This document shows, piece after piece, positions 30,232 to 41,445 of a stretch of DNA of 64,000 nucleotides. The translations under genes were made by a program, and so were the position numbers. Source of the DNA: an uncultured Dokdonella sp. (lineage in GTDB: Bacteria > Pseudomonadota > Gammaproteobacteria > Xanthomonadales > Rhodanobacteraceae). The stretch's first letter is position 1; each line of letters begins with the position of its first letter. The DNA lies in contig CAKSZY010000002.1 of assembly GCA_934526015.1 (NCBI GenBank), positions 186,001 to 250,000 of the forward strand, given 5' to 3'. The notes beneath the pieces are model-generated. The model had not been told where the DNA came from. It ran no database searches and saw only the letters and a program-made list of their open reading frames with translations.

Positions 30232-31296
30232 TCACGAAACGAGGCAGGGTCGAAGCGAACCAGCATGATTCGACGATACACCGCTGTCCGCTACGCCTAT
30301 AAGCGCGTGGCCTCCGGCAAACTGCCATGCGTCCGCGACGTGGAGGGTGTTCCAGCCGTACTGAACCGGCGTTCCCAGTGGATCCAGAGGTGACGCAACA
30401 GGGTCCGCCAGGCCAAAATCAACCAGCGAAACCCCATGGAACTCTGACTCTTGGGGCAGCGAAGCGAACTCGACATGCGGATCGCTCTGCAGCGATGAGA
30501 GCGCGGCCGTGATGTTTGTTGACGGCGAATAGCCTATGAGGAGGTAACGCTCCAACTTCGCCCGTGCCGTGTCGGGGTTTGCTTCGAGGTACGCCAGAAA
30601 ATCTCCTGTGGCACGAAGCGGCAACAGGTATCCCGCGGCACTGGGTGGAATCTTGTTGAACGCGTCCAGCGGCGCTACACCGGTCGGTGGCGAGAAGTCG
30701 AAGTAGTGGATGACCTCGTCGAGCATAGGAGTGAATCGCCCCGGGAATCTCGGAGACTCGTTGGTGTGAGTCACGCCGCCGCCGGCGGTGGTGACGCGCG
30801 CAATCGAGGCGCGCGCGGCGCCACCGAGTTGGCTGAACGAGCCGCCGACGTAGAGTTGGAGACCCGACACGGCAAGTGCCCACACGAAACTGTCCGGTGC
30901 CGGTCGCCACGCCGCCACCGGCGTACCGTCGCCGGCAGCCAGCCTGGCGAGATAGGGCAATGAAATTCCGTTCACGCGCGTGAAGCCGCCTCCGGCGATG
31001 ATCGTGCCGTCGGTCGCGACCGCCAGCGCGAGCACGGCGCCGTCGAGCTGCGGTGCCCACGTCGCATCGACACTGCCATCGGGCAGCAGGCGCGCGATGT
31101 TCGCGCGCGCCAGGCCGTTGATCGACTCGAACTGGCCGCCGACGATGACGGTGCCGTCGGACAGACGCGCCAGCGCACGCACGGTGCCGCTGGTGCGCAG
31201 GTCGAGAGCGGGCGCGGCGAGCAGGATCTGGGCCCGCGCGGGTGCTGCGCACAACGCAAGGATGGCGAAGGCGAATGCGGAGAAACGGCACGGCAT
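30232..31296 (-). pseudogene. Chimeric, truncated secreted protein: delta-60 propeller repeats joined to the N-terminal part of a subtilase
   Basis: 354 residues with GAGGAG before ATG 31296 and a clear signal peptide (MPCRFSAFAFAILALCAAPARA). Residues about 30-165 hold three delta-60-type repeats (VRALARLSDGTVIVGGQF, then LALAVATDGTIIAGGGF). From about residue 170 the sequence changes character and resembles the propeptide and start of an S8 subtilase, reaching the Asp motif in ALIGVADSGVSSNHA near 340. It then ends in an unrelated LRPCLVS. The His and Ser of the triad are absent, as is the C-terminal tag typical of such proteins here. I read it as a deletion joining two secreted-protein genes, leaving a non-functional or altered product. 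It is converging on rnhB (42 bp gap). Confidence 0.65.
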
Positions 31297-31459
31297 GCTG
31301 GACTCCTCGGCGTCCGGGGGTATCCGGGGAAACGCCTTTCCGCGCCGGAACGCGACATCGATACCGCCACGGCACGACGCACAACCGCCGGCCGCCTGCA
31401 AGCTTGTCCCCCCCGGTGCCCGCGGCTACCCTGTCCGTTCCTTCCGTGTCATCGCCGCC

Positions 31460-34400
31460 ATGTCCGCGGGCTTCGTTCATCTGCACGTCCACAGCGAATA
31501 CTCGCTGATCGATTCGACGATCCGCATCGATGCCCTGGTCAAGGCGTGCGTCGCCGCCGGCATGCCCGCGGTCGCCCTGACCGACGAAGTCAACCTGTTC
31601 GCCCTCGTCAAGTTCTACCGGGCCGCCGAGAAGGCCGGGCTGAAGCCGATTTCCGGCAGCGACCTGTGGATCGCCAATCCCGACGACCGCGCGGCGCCGT
31701 TCCGCATGACCGTGCTCTGCCGCGACACCCGCGGCTACCGCAACCTGTCGCGGCTGGTCTCGCGCGCCTGGGCGGAAGGGCGGCATGGCGATCGCGCGCT
31801 GGTCGAGGCGGCCTGGCTGCGGGCGGAGGGTGAGGGCCTGATCGTGCTGGCCGGACGCGACAGCGAGCCGGGACGCCTGTTGCTGGCCGGACGCCTCGAT
31901 GCCGCGCGCGCCTGCGTGCGCGAATGGCAGCAGGTGTTCGGCGATGCCTTCTATCTCGAACTCGTGCGCGCGGGACGCGTCGACGACGACGCCTGGACGA
32001 ACGCGGCGATCGCGCTGGCCGGCGAACTCGACGTGCCGGCCGTCGCCAGCAACGACGTGCGCTTCATCGCCGCCGACGACTTCGAGGCCCACGAAGCACG
32101 CGTGTGCATCCACGACGGCCGCGTGCTCGGCGATCCCAGGCGCCCGCGCGCGTACACGGCGGAGCAGTACCTGAAGACGCCCGCGGAGATGCAGGCGCTG
32201 TTCGCCGATGTGCCGGAAGCGATCGAGAACACGCTTGAACTGGCGCAGCGCTGCAACCTCGAGCTTTCCTTCGGCACCTATTACCTGCCCGACTTCCCGG
32301 TTCCGGTCGGTCACACGCTCGATTCGTGGATCCGCGAGCAGGCGCGCGGCGGTCTCGCCGCACGCCTCGGGCGCCAGTCGCCGGCCGCGGGGTTCACCCG
32401 CGAGGACTACGAGAAACGCCTCGAGACCGAAGTCGACGTCATCGTCGCGATGGGATTCCCCGGCTACTTCCTGATCGTCGCCGACTTCATCAACTGGGCG
32501 AAGCGGCACGACATCCCGGTCGGCCCCGGGCGCGGTTCCGGCGCCGGCTCGGTGGTCGCCTGGTCGCTCGGCATCACCGACATCGATCCGCTGCGCTACG
32601 GCCTGCTGTTCGAGCGCTTCCTCAATCCCGAGCGCGTGTCGATGCCGGACTTCGACATCGACTTCTGCATGGACAAGCGCGACCGGGTGATCGAGTACGT
32701 CGCCGACAAGTACGGCCGCGACCATGTCAGCCAGATCATCACCTACGGCACGATGGCGGCCAAAGCCGTGCTGCGCGACACCGGCCGCGTGCTCGGCATG
32801 CCGTATGGGCAGGTCGACCGCATCGCCAAGCTGCTGCCGCGCATGCCGCTCGACCTCTCGCTGGAAGACGCCCTCGGCCGTTCGGAGAAATCGCGCAAGG
32901 AACCCGATCGCGTCGTTTCCGAGTTCGCCACGCTGTACGAAACCGACGAGCAGGTGCGTGAGCTCGTCGACCTCGCGCTCAAGCTCGAGGACCTCACCCG
33001 CAATGCCGGCAAGCACGCCGGCGGCGTGGTCATCGCGCCGGGCGCGCTGACCGACTACGCGCCGCTGTACAGCGAAGCCGGCGGCGCCGGCGTGGTCACC
33101 CAGTTCGACAAGGACGACGTCGAAGCGGTCGGCCTGGTCAAGTTCGACTTTCTCGGCCTGCGCACGCTGACGATCATCGACTGGGCGGTGAAGGCGATCA
33201 ATCGCCGCCGCAAGGTCCGTGGCGAGGCGCCGCTGGACTTCAGCGCGATCCCGCTCGACGACGCGGACGTCTACGCGCTGTTCCGCCGCGCGCAGACGGT
33301 GGCGGTGTTCCAGTTCGAATCCCGCGGCATGCAGGGCGCCCTCAAGGAGGCCCGTCCCGACCGCTTCGAGGACCTGATCGCGCTCGGCGCGCTGTACCGT
33401 CCCGGGCCGATGGACCTGATCCCGAGCTTCTGCGCGCGCAAGCTCGGCCGCGAGCCGATCGAGTATCCCGATCCGCGCGTAGAGCCGGTCCTGAAAGAGA
33501 CCTACGGCATCATGGTCTATCAGGAACAGGTCATGCAGATGGCGCAGATCGTCGGCGGGTACACCTTCGGTGGCGCCGACCTGCTGCGCCGCGCGATGGG
33601 CAAGAAGAACGTGGAGGAAATGTCCCGCCATCGCGCCATCTTCCGCAAGGGCGCCGCGGCGAACGGCGTTGCCGAAGAGAAGGCCGACGCGGTTTTCGAC
33701 CTGATGGAGAAGTTCGCCGGCTACGGCTTCAACAAGTCGCACGCGGCCGCCTACGCGCTGGTTTCCTACCAGACCGCGTGGTTGAAGACGCACCATCCGG
33801 CCGAGTTCATGGCCGCGGTGCTGTCCTCGGACATGGACAGCACCGACAAGGTGGTCAACTTCCTCGGCGAGGCGCGGGCACTCGGCCTCGAGGTGCTGCC
33901 GCCGGACGTCAACGCCTCGCACCACATGTTCGAGGCCCTGCCCGGCACCGACAGCGGACCGGCGCGCACGATCCGCTACGGACTCGGCGCGGTGAAAGGG
34001 GTCGGCGAAGGAGCCGTCGACAGCATCGTCGAAGCGCGCCGGCGCGGCGGTGCATTCCGCGATCTGGTCGACTTCTGCCAGCGCGTCGAAGCGCAAAGGA
34101 TCAACAAGCGCACGCTCGAGGCGCTGATCCTCAGCGGCTCGATGGATGCGTTGGCGTGCAACCGGGCGAGCCTGATGCTGCAGTTGCCGGAAGCCATGCG
34201 TGCCGCCGAGCAACAGGCGCGCGACGCGCTGGCCGGCCAGAACGACATGTTCGGCGCCAGCAGTCCGGTCGCGGTCGAAGTCGAACTCGCCGAAGTGGCC
34301 GAGTGGCCCGCTGCGCGCCGCCTCGCCGGCGAGCGCGACACCCTCGGCCACTATCTCAGCGGGCACCCGACCGATGCCTGGCGCGAACTGCTCGCCCGCG

Positions 34401-34990
34401 TCGCCACCTGCGCCATCGGCGACATCGACAAGCACTATCGGGCGCCCGCCCGCGGCGGCGAGCGCGGCCGCCATGGCGAGCGCCAGCCGTTCACCCTCGC
34501 CGGCTCGGTGACCGGCCTGCGCAAGCAGGGCGAAAAGCGCGCCTTTGTCCAGGTCGAGGATGGCAGCGGCCGCTTCGAGGCGGTGTTGTACGCGGAAACC
34601 TTCGCCGAATACGCCGCGCTGATCAGCCGCGACGCCATCCTCGTGTTCGAGGGCAACCTGTCGATCGACGATTTCTCCGGCAACTACCACCTGCGCACGC
34701 AACGCGTGTCGACGCTCGACCGTGCGGTCGAACGCCAGGCCCGGGTCATCCAGCTCGAGGTGAACGGCATCGGCCAGGATTTCGCCAACCGCCTGCACGG
34801 CACGCTCGAAGCCCATCGCGGCGGCAGCACGCCGGTGCGCATCCGCTTCAGCAACACGCGCGGGCGCGGCGAGGTCGAACTCGGACCCGACTGGCGCGTG
34901 CGGGCCAGTCCGGCGCTGCTCGAGGAACTGGTCGCGCTCGACGGCGTGCTCGCCGCCGACTTCCTCTACGGCGTCGCCGGCGCCGGCTGA
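31460..34990 (+). CDS. dnaE: DNA polymerase III alpha subunit
   Basis: 1176 residues (E. coli 1160). The replicative polymerase. The N-terminal PHP domain begins FVHLHVHSEYSLIDSTIRID; the palm carries GPGRGSGAGSVVAW near 355 and the catalytic PDFDIDFCMDKRDRVIEYV near 395; the finger and beta-binding regions follow, with an OB-fold near 1000 (FTLAGSVTGLRKQGEKRAFV). ATG 31460 is the family start. In many relatives accA follows dnaE; here an acuI-like gene does. The 163-bp gap upstream to the divergent broken gene shows no obvious promoter. Confidence 0.97.
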   Translation: MSAGFVHLHVHSEYSLIDSTIRIDALVKACVAAGMPAVALTDEVNLFALVKFYRAAEKAGLKPISGSDLWIANPDDRAAPFRMTVLCRDTRGYRNLSRLVSRAWAEGRHGDRALVEAAWLRAEGEGLIVLAGRDSEPGRLLLAGRLDAARACVREWQQVFGDAFYLELVRAGRVDDDAWTNAAIALAGELDVPAVASNDVRFIAADDFEAHEARVCIHDGRVLGDPRRPRAYTAEQYLKTPAEMQALFADVPEAIENTLELAQRCNLELSFGTYYLPDFPVPVGHTLDSWIREQARGGLAARLGRQSPAAGFTREDYEKRLETEVDVIVAMGFPGYFLIVADFINWAKRHDIPVGPGRGSGAGSVVAWSLGITDIDPLRYGLLFERFLNPERVSMPDFDIDFCMDKRDRVIEYVADKYGRDHVSQIITYGTMAAKAVLRDTGRVLGMPYGQVDRIAKLLPRMPLDLSLEDALGRSEKSRKEPDRVVSEFATLYETDEQVRELVDLALKLEDLTRNAGKHAGGVVIAPGALTDYAPLYSEAGGAGVVTQFDKDDVEAVGLVKFDFLGLRTLTIIDWAVKAINRRRKVRGEAPLDFSAIPLDDADVYALFRRAQTVAVFQFESRGMQGALKEARPDRFEDLIALGALYRPGPMDLIPSFCARKLGREPIEYPDPRVEPVLKETYGIMVYQEQVMQMAQIVGGYTFGGADLLRRAMGKKNVEEMSRHRAIFRKGAAANGVAEEKADAVFDLMEKFAGYGFNKSHAAAYALVSYQTAWLKTHHPAEFMAAVLSSDMDSTDKVVNFLGEARALGLEVLPPDVNASHHMFEALPGTDSGPARTIRYGLGAVKGVGEGAVDSIVEARRRGGAFRDLVDFCQRVEAQRINKRTLEALILSGSMDALACNRASLMLQLPEAMRAAEQQARDALAGQNDMFGASSPVAVEVELAEVAEWPAARRLAGERDTLGHYLSGHPTDAWRELLARVATCAIGDIDKHYRAPARGGERGRHGERQPFTLAGSVTGLRKQGEKRAFVQVEDGSGRFEAVLYAETFAEYAALISRDAILVFEGNLSIDDFSGNYHLRTQRVSTLDRAVERQARVIQLEVNGIGQDFANRLHGTLEAHRGGSTPVRIRFSNTRGRGEVELGPDWRVRASPALLEELVALDGVLAADFLYGVAGAG

Positions 34991-35070
34991 ATCATCCGCG
35001 CTGCCCGCCCGGCGCAGGCGCCGCGCATTCCGCGGATAATCACCGCAACCACCGAAACGAGGAATCCCGC

Positions 35071-36069
35071 ATGAGCCACGAGGCCCCGTTCCGCGCCTTC
35101 CGCATCCACGACGAGGGCGGGCAGCACCGCGCCGGCATCGAGGAGATGCAGGTCGGCGAGCTGACGCCGGGCGAGGTCCTCGTCAAGGTCGCCTGGTCCT
35201 CGGTCAACTACAAGGACGCGCTGGCCGGTACCGGCAATGGAAAGATCCTGCGTCGCCATCCGCTCAACGGCGGCATCGATGCCGCCGGCTACGTGGCCGC
35301 CTCGACCGATCCGGCCTTCCGCGAAGGCGATGCCGTGCTGTGCACCGGCTCGGGCCTGTCCGAGACGCGCGACGGCGGTTTCGCCGACTATGTCCGCCTC
35401 GAGTCGAAGTGGACGATCCCGCTGCCGAGCGGCCTGACCCTGCGCGAGGCGATGATCCTCGGCACCGCCGGCTTCACCGCGGCGCTCTCGCTGTACCGCA
35501 TGCAGCAGAACGGGCAGACGCCGGCACAGGGACCGATCGTCGTCACCGGCGCCAGCGGCGGCGTCGGCATGCTCGCCATCGACATGCTGACCCGCGCCGG
35601 CTACGAGGCGCACGCGATCACCGGCAAGCTCGAGCAGTTCGAGACGCTGATCGGACTCGGCGCACGCCAGTGCATCGCGCGGACCGACCTGCACTGGGGG
35701 CAGCGGCCGCTGGAGACCGCGCGCTGGGCCGGAGCGATCGACAACGTCGGCGGCGAGATGCTGGCCGGCCTCAGCCGGGTGATCCAGCCGTACGGCAACA
35801 TCGCCAGCTGCGGCAATGCGTCCGGCATCGCCCTGGCGACCACGGTCATGCCGTTCATCATCCGCGGGGTCAGCCTGCTCGGAATCGCCTCCGCCGGCAC
35901 CGCACGGGCCATCCGGGACGACATCTGGAGCCATCTGGCCGACGACTGGAAGCCGCGCCATCTGGACAGGATCGCGACCAGCGAGGTGACGTTCGACGAA
36001 CTTCCCGACGTGTTCGCGCGGATGATCGCTGGCGGTTCACGCGGACGCTGCCTTGTCCGTGGCGGATGA
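35071..36069 (+). CDS. acuI: YhdH/AcuI-type quinone oxidoreductase-like MDR enzyme (acrylyl-CoA reductase family)
   Basis: 332 residues of the medium-chain dehydrogenase/reductase fold, zinc-free. N-terminal motifs VAWSSVNYKDALAGTG and HPLNGGIDAAGYV match the AcuI/YhdH group, which reduces acrylyl-CoA with NADPH and detoxifies acrylate-like electrophiles. The Rossmann loop PIVVTGASGGVGMLAIDML lies near residue 150 and the IDNVGGEML segment near 225. An AGGAA element sits before ATG 35071. It is placed alone between dnaE and pilH, so context does not add to the role. Confidence 0.88.
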   Translation: MSHEAPFRAFRIHDEGGQHRAGIEEMQVGELTPGEVLVKVAWSSVNYKDALAGTGNGKILRRHPLNGGIDAAGYVAASTDPAFREGDAVLCTGSGLSETRDGGFADYVRLESKWTIPLPSGLTLREAMILGTAGFTAALSLYRMQQNGQTPAQGPIVVTGASGGVGMLAIDMLTRAGYEAHAITGKLEQFETLIGLGARQCIARTDLHWGQRPLETARWAGAIDNVGGEMLAGLSRVIQPYGNIASCGNASGIALATTVMPFIIRGVSLLGIASAGTARAIRDDIWSHLADDWKPRHLDRIATSEVTFDELPDVFARMIAGGSRGRCLVRGG

Positions 36070-36150
36070 GACACCCGCTATGGTGGCGCGGCGCGCGCTG
36101 TGATTAGATTGCCGCTGCCAGCCGGCACAGGGGAAGACTGGAAGACAGCT

Positions 36151-36516
36151 ATGGCGCGTGTATTGATCGTCGACGACTCTCCGACGCAGCTCACCGGGCT
36201 CAAACGCATCACCGAGAAGCTCGGCCACGAGGTCATCACGGCCGAAGACGGCGCCGCCGGCGTCGAGACGGCCAAGCGCGAGTTGCCCGACCTCATCCTG
36301 ATGGATGTGGTCATGCCGAACCTCAACGGTTTCCAGGCAACCCGCACCCTGGCGAAGGACCCGAAGACCAGCCATATCCCGGTCATCCTGGTGACCACCA
36401 AGGACCAGGAAACCGATCGCGTCTGGGGCATGCGCCAGGGCGCCAAGACCTACGTCACCAAGCCGGTCGACGAGGACGCCCTGATCCGCGCGATCAACGA
36501 GAACCTGCCGCACTGA
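36151..36516 (+). CDS. pilH: PilH-type single-domain response regulator
   Basis: 121 residues, a receiver domain only. The acidic pocket is Asp8-Asp9, the phosphorylation site Asp52 (LILMDVVMPNLNG), with Thr82 and Lys104 (YVTKPVDED) conserved. It closely resembles PilH of Xanthomonas/Pseudomonas, which works with the Pil-Chp chemosensory system to control type IV pilus retraction. The rest of that cluster is not beside it. GGAAGACAG precedes ATG 36151, while a start 51 bp upstream adds unconserved residues. A second pilus regulator, a pilS-like gene, lies at the right edge of the window. Confidence 0.88.
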   Translation: MARVLIVDDSPTQLTGLKRITEKLGHEVITAEDGAAGVETAKRELPDLILMDVVMPNLNGFQATRTLAKDPKTSHIPVILVTTKDQETDRVWGMRQGAKTYVTKPVDEDALIRAINENLPH

Positions 36517-36547
36517 GCGGGCAAGGGCGCGCGCGCACCCTGCGCGA

Positions 36548-37435
36548 CTACGGGAAGCGGAACGCCGCCGCCAGTTGCCGGTAGGCCTCGCGCTGCTCCT
36601 CGGTCGCCGGTTTCGGCGCGCGCACCTCGAGGACGACGATCTGGTCGCCCGGCTCGCCACGGCCGGGCCAGCCGCGACCGCGCAGGCGCAGCTTGTTGCC
36701 GCTGTCGGATCCCGGCGGGATGCGCAACTCGACTTCGCCGGCCAGGGTCGGCACTTTCACGCTCGCGCCGAGCGCGGCCTCCCACGGCGACACCGGAAGG
36801 GTGGAGACGATCGTGCGGCCTTCGAGGCGGAATCGCGGATCCTCGCGGAACGCGATTTCGAGCAGCAGGTCGCCGGCCGGACCGCCGGAATGGCCGGCAT
36901 GGCCCTGCCCGGCCAGGCGGATCTGCCGTCCCGGCTCGATCCCGGCCGGGATCTTCACCTCGAGCGTGCGCTCGCCCTGGATCGGGTCGCGCAAGCTGAT
37001 GCGTTCCTTGCCGCCGTGGAATGCCGTGGCGATGTCGATGACCACGGTCGCGCGCAGGTCGCCGCCGCGACGCGGGCCGGCGCGCCCGCCTGCCCCCGCA
37101 CGCGCGCCGCCGCGACCGAACAGGGATTCGAAGAAGTCGCTGAAGTCGGCGCCGGTGTCGTCGCCGAAGCCGCCGCCATGCCATTCCGGCGGCGGACGAA
37201 ACTCGTCGCCGGCCCGATAGCCGCCGGCGCGCAACTCGTCGTACGAACGCCGGCGCTCCGCATCCCGGAGCACTTCATGGGCCTCGTTGATGGCCTTGAA
37301 CTTCTCTTCGGCCGCGGCCTCCTTGCTGACGTCCGGGTGGTACTTGCGCGCCAGCCGCCGGTACGCCGACTTGATGTCGGCCGCGGATGCGTCGGGCTTC
37401 ACGCCGAGGGTGTCGTAATAGTCCTTGAACTGCAT
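36548..37435 (-). CDS. cbpA: CbpA/DnaJ-class co-chaperone without zinc finger
   Basis: 295 residues. J-domain with [20 protein letters not shown] and the HPD tripeptide (KYHPDVSKE, His33) that stimulates DnaK ATPase; a Gly/Phe-rich linker (about 75-125); then two C-terminal substrate-binding beta domains. No cysteine zinc-finger repeats are present, which separates it from DnaJ and matches CbpA. It follows hsp20 by 77 bp on the same strand across a GC hairpin and may share its heat-shock promoter. Confidence 0.92.
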   Translation of the reverse strand: MQFKDYYDTLGVKPDASAADIKSAYRRLARKYHPDVSKEAAAEEKFKAINEAHEVLRDAERRRSYDELRAGGYRAGDEFRPPPEWHGGGFGDDTGADFSDFFESLFGRGGARAGAGGRAGPRRGGDLRATVVIDIATAFHGGKERISLRDPIQGERTLEVKIPAGIEPGRQIRLAGQGHAGHSGGPAGDLLLEIAFREDPRFRLEGRTIVSTLPVSPWEAALGASVKVPTLAGEVELRIPPGSDSGNKLRLRGRGWPGRGEPGDQIVVLEVRAPKPATEEQREAYRQLAAAFRFP

Positions 37436-37459
37436 GCCTCACCTGCCCTGAACGGAAAC

Positions 37460-37487
37460 GGCCCGCGGGGAGGATCCACCGCGGGCC
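37460..37487 (-). terminator. Hairpin between hsp20 and cbpA, possible attenuating terminator
   Basis: A 9-bp perfect GC stem (GGCCCGCGG with CCGCGGGCC) encloses a 10-nt loop and is followed on the minus strand by GTTTCCGTT, a poor U-tract. It could reduce read-through from hsp20 into cbpA or stabilise the hsp20 message 3' end. Confidence 0.45.
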
Positions 37488-37512
37488 GCGAAGGTTTGCC
37501 GGGACGGGCGGA

Positions 37513-37947
37513 TCAACCGTTGATGGTAATCCGGCGCGGCGTGGTTTCGGGCTTCTTCGGGATCGAGATCTCGAGCACGCCGTGCTTGCCGGACGCGCTG
37601 ATCGCCTCGGCATCGGCACTGTCCGGCAGCGCGAAGCGGCGATAGAAGCTGCCGTGCGAGCGTTCGACGCGGGTCAGGCGGCCGTTCTGTTCGCTCGACT
37701 CCGAGCTGCGCTCGCCCTTGATGGTGAGGATGCCCTTGTCCATGTGCACCTCGATGGCCGCCGGATCGACGCCGGGAACGTCGGCAAGGATGATGAAGCG
37801 CTTGTCCTCCTCGCGGATGTCCACGCGCGGCGCCCACTGGCTGGTGACGACGTTGGACTGGTCGCCCTCCTCGGCATTGAGGAAGCGGTCGAAGAACTGG
37901 CGCAGGTCGTTGTTGGCCGAAAAGATCGAATGACGTGCGAGACTCAT
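37513..37947 (-). CDS. Small heat shock protein, Hsp20/alpha-crystallin family
   Basis: 144 residues. Short N-terminal arm, then the alpha-crystallin domain from about residue 38 (WAPRVDIREEDKRFIILADV) to the C-terminal SIPKKPE segment, with the conserved GVLEISIPK end strand. Such proteins form oligomers that hold unfolding proteins for DnaK and its co-chaperones; the J-domain gene next to it fits. GAGGGT precedes ATG 37947. A sigma-32-type promoter lies 50-80 bp upstream. Confidence 0.95.
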   Translation of the reverse strand: MSLARHSIFSANNDLRQFFDRFLNAEEGDQSNVVTSQWAPRVDIREEDKRFIILADVPGVDPAAIEVHMDKGILTIKGERSSESSEQNGRLTRVERSHGSFYRRFALPDSADAEAISASGKHGVLEISIPKKPETTPRRITING

Positions 37948-37997
37948 GGCGAAACCCTCGAATCGATGTGCGGCGACAGCCGCCGCGATGGCACGAT

Positions 37998-38025
37998 AGA
38001 TGGGTACACCCGCCCCGGTTTCAAG
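37998..38025 (-). promoter_or_regulatory. Sigma-32-type heat shock promoter for hsp20(-cbpA)
   Basis: On the minus strand CTTGAAA (38019-38025) is followed by a 13-bp spacer and ACCCATCT (37998-38005). The heat-shock consensus is CTTGAAA, 13-14 bp, CCCCATNT, so only the first base of the -10 differs. The distance to the hsp20 ATG is about 50 bp. This is the clearest alternative-sigma promoter in the window. Confidence 0.8.
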
Positions 38026-38106
38026 ATCGCCCGGCAGGGATGCCGGCAAGCCCCGCATGCTGCACCCCGGCACATCCCCACCCACCCTTGAACGAGGAAT
38101 CCCCGC

Positions 38107-38595
38107 ATGAGCATCCAGCCTGGTGAACGCATTCCCGAGGCCGTCCTGCAGACCCTGCGCGACGGCGTGCAGCCGGTCGCCACCGGCGAGCTGTTCGACG
38201 GCCGCAAGCGCGTGCTGTTCTCGGTCCCCGGCGCCTTCACGCCGACGTGTTCGGCGCGCCACCTGCCGGGATACGTCGAGCATCTCGACGCCTTTGCCGC
38301 GAAGGGCATCGAGGTCGCCTGCATGGCGGTCAACGACGCCTTCGTCATGGACGCCTGGGCGAAAAGCCAGTCGGTGCCGGCGGCGATCACGATGCTGGCC
38401 GACGGCAATGGCGCCTTCGCCCGGCAGCTCGGCCTCGAGTTCGATGCCTCGGCGTTCGGCATGGGCATGCGCGCGAAGCGATTCGCCCTCTACGCCGAGG
38501 ACGGCGTGGTGAAGATCCTCCACGTCGAGGCGCCCGGCGAGTTCAAGGTCTCGGGCGCCGAGGCCATGCTCGCGGCGATCGACGCGATGTCCTGA
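38107..38595 (+). CDS. Peroxiredoxin, Prx5 (AhpC/TSA, redoxin) type
   Basis: 162 residues. The peroxidatic cysteine is Cys48 in VPGAFTPTCSARHLPGY, the Prx5 signature; a second Cys at 72 is in a buried-strand position. Members reduce peroxides with glutaredoxin, glutathione or thioredoxin as donor in the cytoplasm. An AACGAGGAA element precedes ATG 38107. It is divergent from hsp20 with 159 bp between starts, so both may respond to stress, but no OxyR site was identified. Confidence 0.93.
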   Translation: MSIQPGERIPEAVLQTLRDGVQPVATGELFDGRKRVLFSVPGAFTPTCSARHLPGYVEHLDAFAAKGIEVACMAVNDAFVMDAWAKSQSVPAAITMLADGNGAFARQLGLEFDASAFGMGMRAKRFALYAEDGVVKILHVEAPGEFKVSGAEAMLAAIDAMS

Positions 38596-38684
38596 CCGCG
38601 CACGCGGGAAACCGGTGTACGCGGAGGCCGTCGAGCGCCGCTCGCCGATCCGGTCCCGGCACCGATGGCCGGGACCGTCCGCGC

Positions 38685-41270
<2,586 letters not shown>

Positions 41271-41357
41271 TGAATGATTCTTCCAGTGGAATCAGCAGGT
41301 TGCTGCCCGGAGCGGGCCACCCGCAGGGGTGCCGGAAAGGCGCGGCGCAAGCGTGCG

Positions 41358-41366
41358 ATTCTAGCA
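41358..41366 (-). promoter_or_regulatory. gyrA promoter with extended -10
   Basis: The minus strand reads TGCTAGAAT, an extended -10 element, 88 bp upstream of the gyrA ATG. No -35 hexamer is evident. The divergent membrane-protein gene at 41446 shares this 175-bp gap; a TAGACT at 41423-41428 could be its -10. Confidence 0.45.
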
Positions 41367-41445
41367 CAGCGGACCCCCCTTCCGCCCGCGCCGACGGCTG
41401 CCGCCGGTAGCGCGGGCACCGGTAGACTGCGCTCCCCGTGATCGC

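Noticed and set aside
30419-34816. A very long open frame on the minus strand opposite dnaE
   Set aside because: High GC content leaves the antisense frame open by codon bias; the sense strand is a full, conserved DnaE, and the antisense translation has no recognisable domain. Only its downstream region overlaps the real minus-strand chimeric gene, in another frame.
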